This document shows positions 5,944-6,732 of a stretch of DNA of 6,732 nucleotides, piece by piece (position 1 is the first letter of the stretch; each line of letters starts with the position of its first letter). The stretch comes from Flavobacteriaceae bacterium (GTDB taxonomy: Bacteria > Bacteroidota > Bacteroidia > Flavobacteriales > Flavobacteriaceae). The translations under genes and the position numbers were made by a program. The notes under the pieces are model-generated. The model saw only the letters and a program-made list of their open reading frames with translations, was not told the DNA's origin and ran no database searches. The DNA is taken from NCBI GenBank assembly GCA_030590765.1, contig JAUVCP010000126.1, forward strand, positions 1-6,732. Reading direction: 5' to 3'.

Positions 5944-6732
5944 TTATTTTTTCAAATAAACATCCATCTGAGGAAACGGGATGGTAATATTATTTTTAGC
6001 TAAATTTTTATAAATAGTTTTCCTTATATCGCTTTTCGTTTTCTCAATAGTAAATACATTATTACTATAAAAAAGTACTTCAAAATCAATTGATGAATTA
6101 CCGAAGTTGACAAATCTTGGTTCAATAGAATCTTTATCAATGATATCTTTGTTTTCAAAAACACTATCTTTTAATATTTTGTAGATGACATCTACATCAC
6201 TTCCATAGGCTACACCAACCTCAACCTTAAAACGCGTTTTTTTGATCTGATGGCTCCAATTGATTACTTTATTGGTAGTGATCAAATGATTAGGGATGAT
6301 CATAACAATATCATTTCTAGAAAGTCCTTTAGAAGTCCGTAAACCAATTTCTTCAATTTTTATCACCTCACCATCAATTTCCAAAACATCTCCCACTTTT
6401 GTGGAACCTTCTATCAATAAAATAATGCCCGAAATAAAATCATTGAACGTTTGTTGCAACCCCATTCCAATACCTACTAAAAGAGCAGCAGATCCTGCTA
6501 AAAGCACGGTTAAATGAATATTAAAGGCATTGAGCATTAAAGCAAAAGAGATAACCCAAATAATATATTTTACAATCTGAAAAAGCCCTGAAATATTTTT
6601 TTGATCAAAAAGATCTAATCTTTTTTTGCCAAACATCGCTTTTTTGATCAACCAGATGATAAATTTTGTCACAAAAAAGATAATTAAAGCACTAATGATG
6701 GAGTGCACTTTTATGCTGTAATCTCCAACATG
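5944..6732 (-). CDS. MscS-family mechanosensitive channel, 5'-truncated
   Basis: Inner-membrane small-conductance channel-type protein that releases solutes when membrane tension rises. The frame stays open to base 6732 (it reads HVGDYSIK before the GTG at 6706-6708), and there is no ATG there, so the gene starts outside the window; 262 residues are seen. Numbered from the right edge: a transmembrane helix at about 9-29, a second at about 54-70, then the pore helix at about 74-107 with the Gly/Ala-rich AGSAALLVGIGMGLQQ and FNDFISGIILLIEG typical of MscS TM3. The beta domain follows, with IPNHLITTNKVINWS at about 146-160, and the alpha/beta C-terminal domain ends with IPFPQMDVYL, a conserved end of the family. 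It lies on the same strand as the Rieske-TPP gene, 162 bases upstream, but that gene has its own promoter-like box, so co-transcription is unlikely to be the only route. No clear terminator was found after it. Confidence 0.92.
   Translation of the reverse strand, partial: HVGDYSIKVHSIISALIIFFVTKFIIWLIKKAMFGKKRLDLFDQKNISGLFQIVKYIIWVISFALMLNAFNIHLTVLLAGSAALLVGIGMGLQQTFNDFISGIILLIEGSTKVGDVLEIDGEVIKIEEIGLRTSKGLSRNDIVMIIPNHLITTNKVINWSHQIKKTRFKVEVGVAYGSDVDVIYKILKDSVFENKDIIDKDSIEPRFVNFGNSSIDFEVLFYSNNVFTIEKTKSDIRKTIYKNLAKNNITIPFPQMDVYLKK

Noticed and set aside
6296..6517. Plus-strand open frame opposite the channel gene
   Set aside because: Antisense to the conserved MscS pore and beta domain; no independent support.
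6706..6708. GTG as the start of the MscS-family gene
   Set aside because: The reading frame continues without a stop to the right edge, and the upstream residues look like normal family sequence, so the true start is beyond the window.

Overview
This window is an AT-rich bacterial chromosome segment that looks like a member of the Bacteroidota, most likely Flavobacteriia or a near relative. The reasons are the family-level resemblance of the dihydroorotase and TyrS, a DUF4296 lipoprotein, the absence of Shine-Dalgarno sequences before the starts, and two exact matches to the Bacteroidota -7 promoter element (TAnnTTTG) upstream of genes. No rRNA, tRNA, CRISPR array, insertion sequence or phage gene is visible. 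Most of the window looks like ordinary core genome; the one unusual gene is the Rieske-TPP enzyme fusion.

Layout. Bases 1-1313 (+) hold the 3' part of a dihydroorotase gene (pyrimidine synthesis; its 5' end is outside the window) and, overlapping its stop by one base, a small DUF4296 lipoprotein gene. Bases 1300-2304 (-) hold an extended short-chain dehydrogenase/epimerase-like gene that converges on the lipoprotein gene and overlaps its 3' end by 14 bases. Bases 2305-2467 are a divergent promoter region with a clear -7 box for tyrS. Bases 2468-3763 (+) are tyrS. A strong, nearly perfect hairpin at 3782-3825 lies between the convergent ends of tyrS and the next gene and can act as a two-way terminator.

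Bases 3832-5781 (-) encode a 649-residue protein made of an N-terminal Rieske [2Fe-2S] domain joined to a complete three-domain, pyruvate-oxidase-like thiamine pyrophosphate enzyme. Its upstream region carries a -7 promoter box bracketed by a perfect 7-base inverted repeat. Bases 5944-6732 (-) encode the C-terminal part of an MscS-type mechanosensitive channel, whose start lies beyond the right edge.

How they fit together: the genes do not form one pathway. Dihydroorotase and the lipoprotein look co-transcribed; the epimerase, tyrS and the fusion enzyme look like separate units. The best candidate for new biology is the Rieske-TPP fusion, where an iron-sulfur module may replace the membrane/quinone route that PoxB-type enzymes use to pass on electrons. 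That role is an inference; the domain fusion itself is read directly from the sequence.
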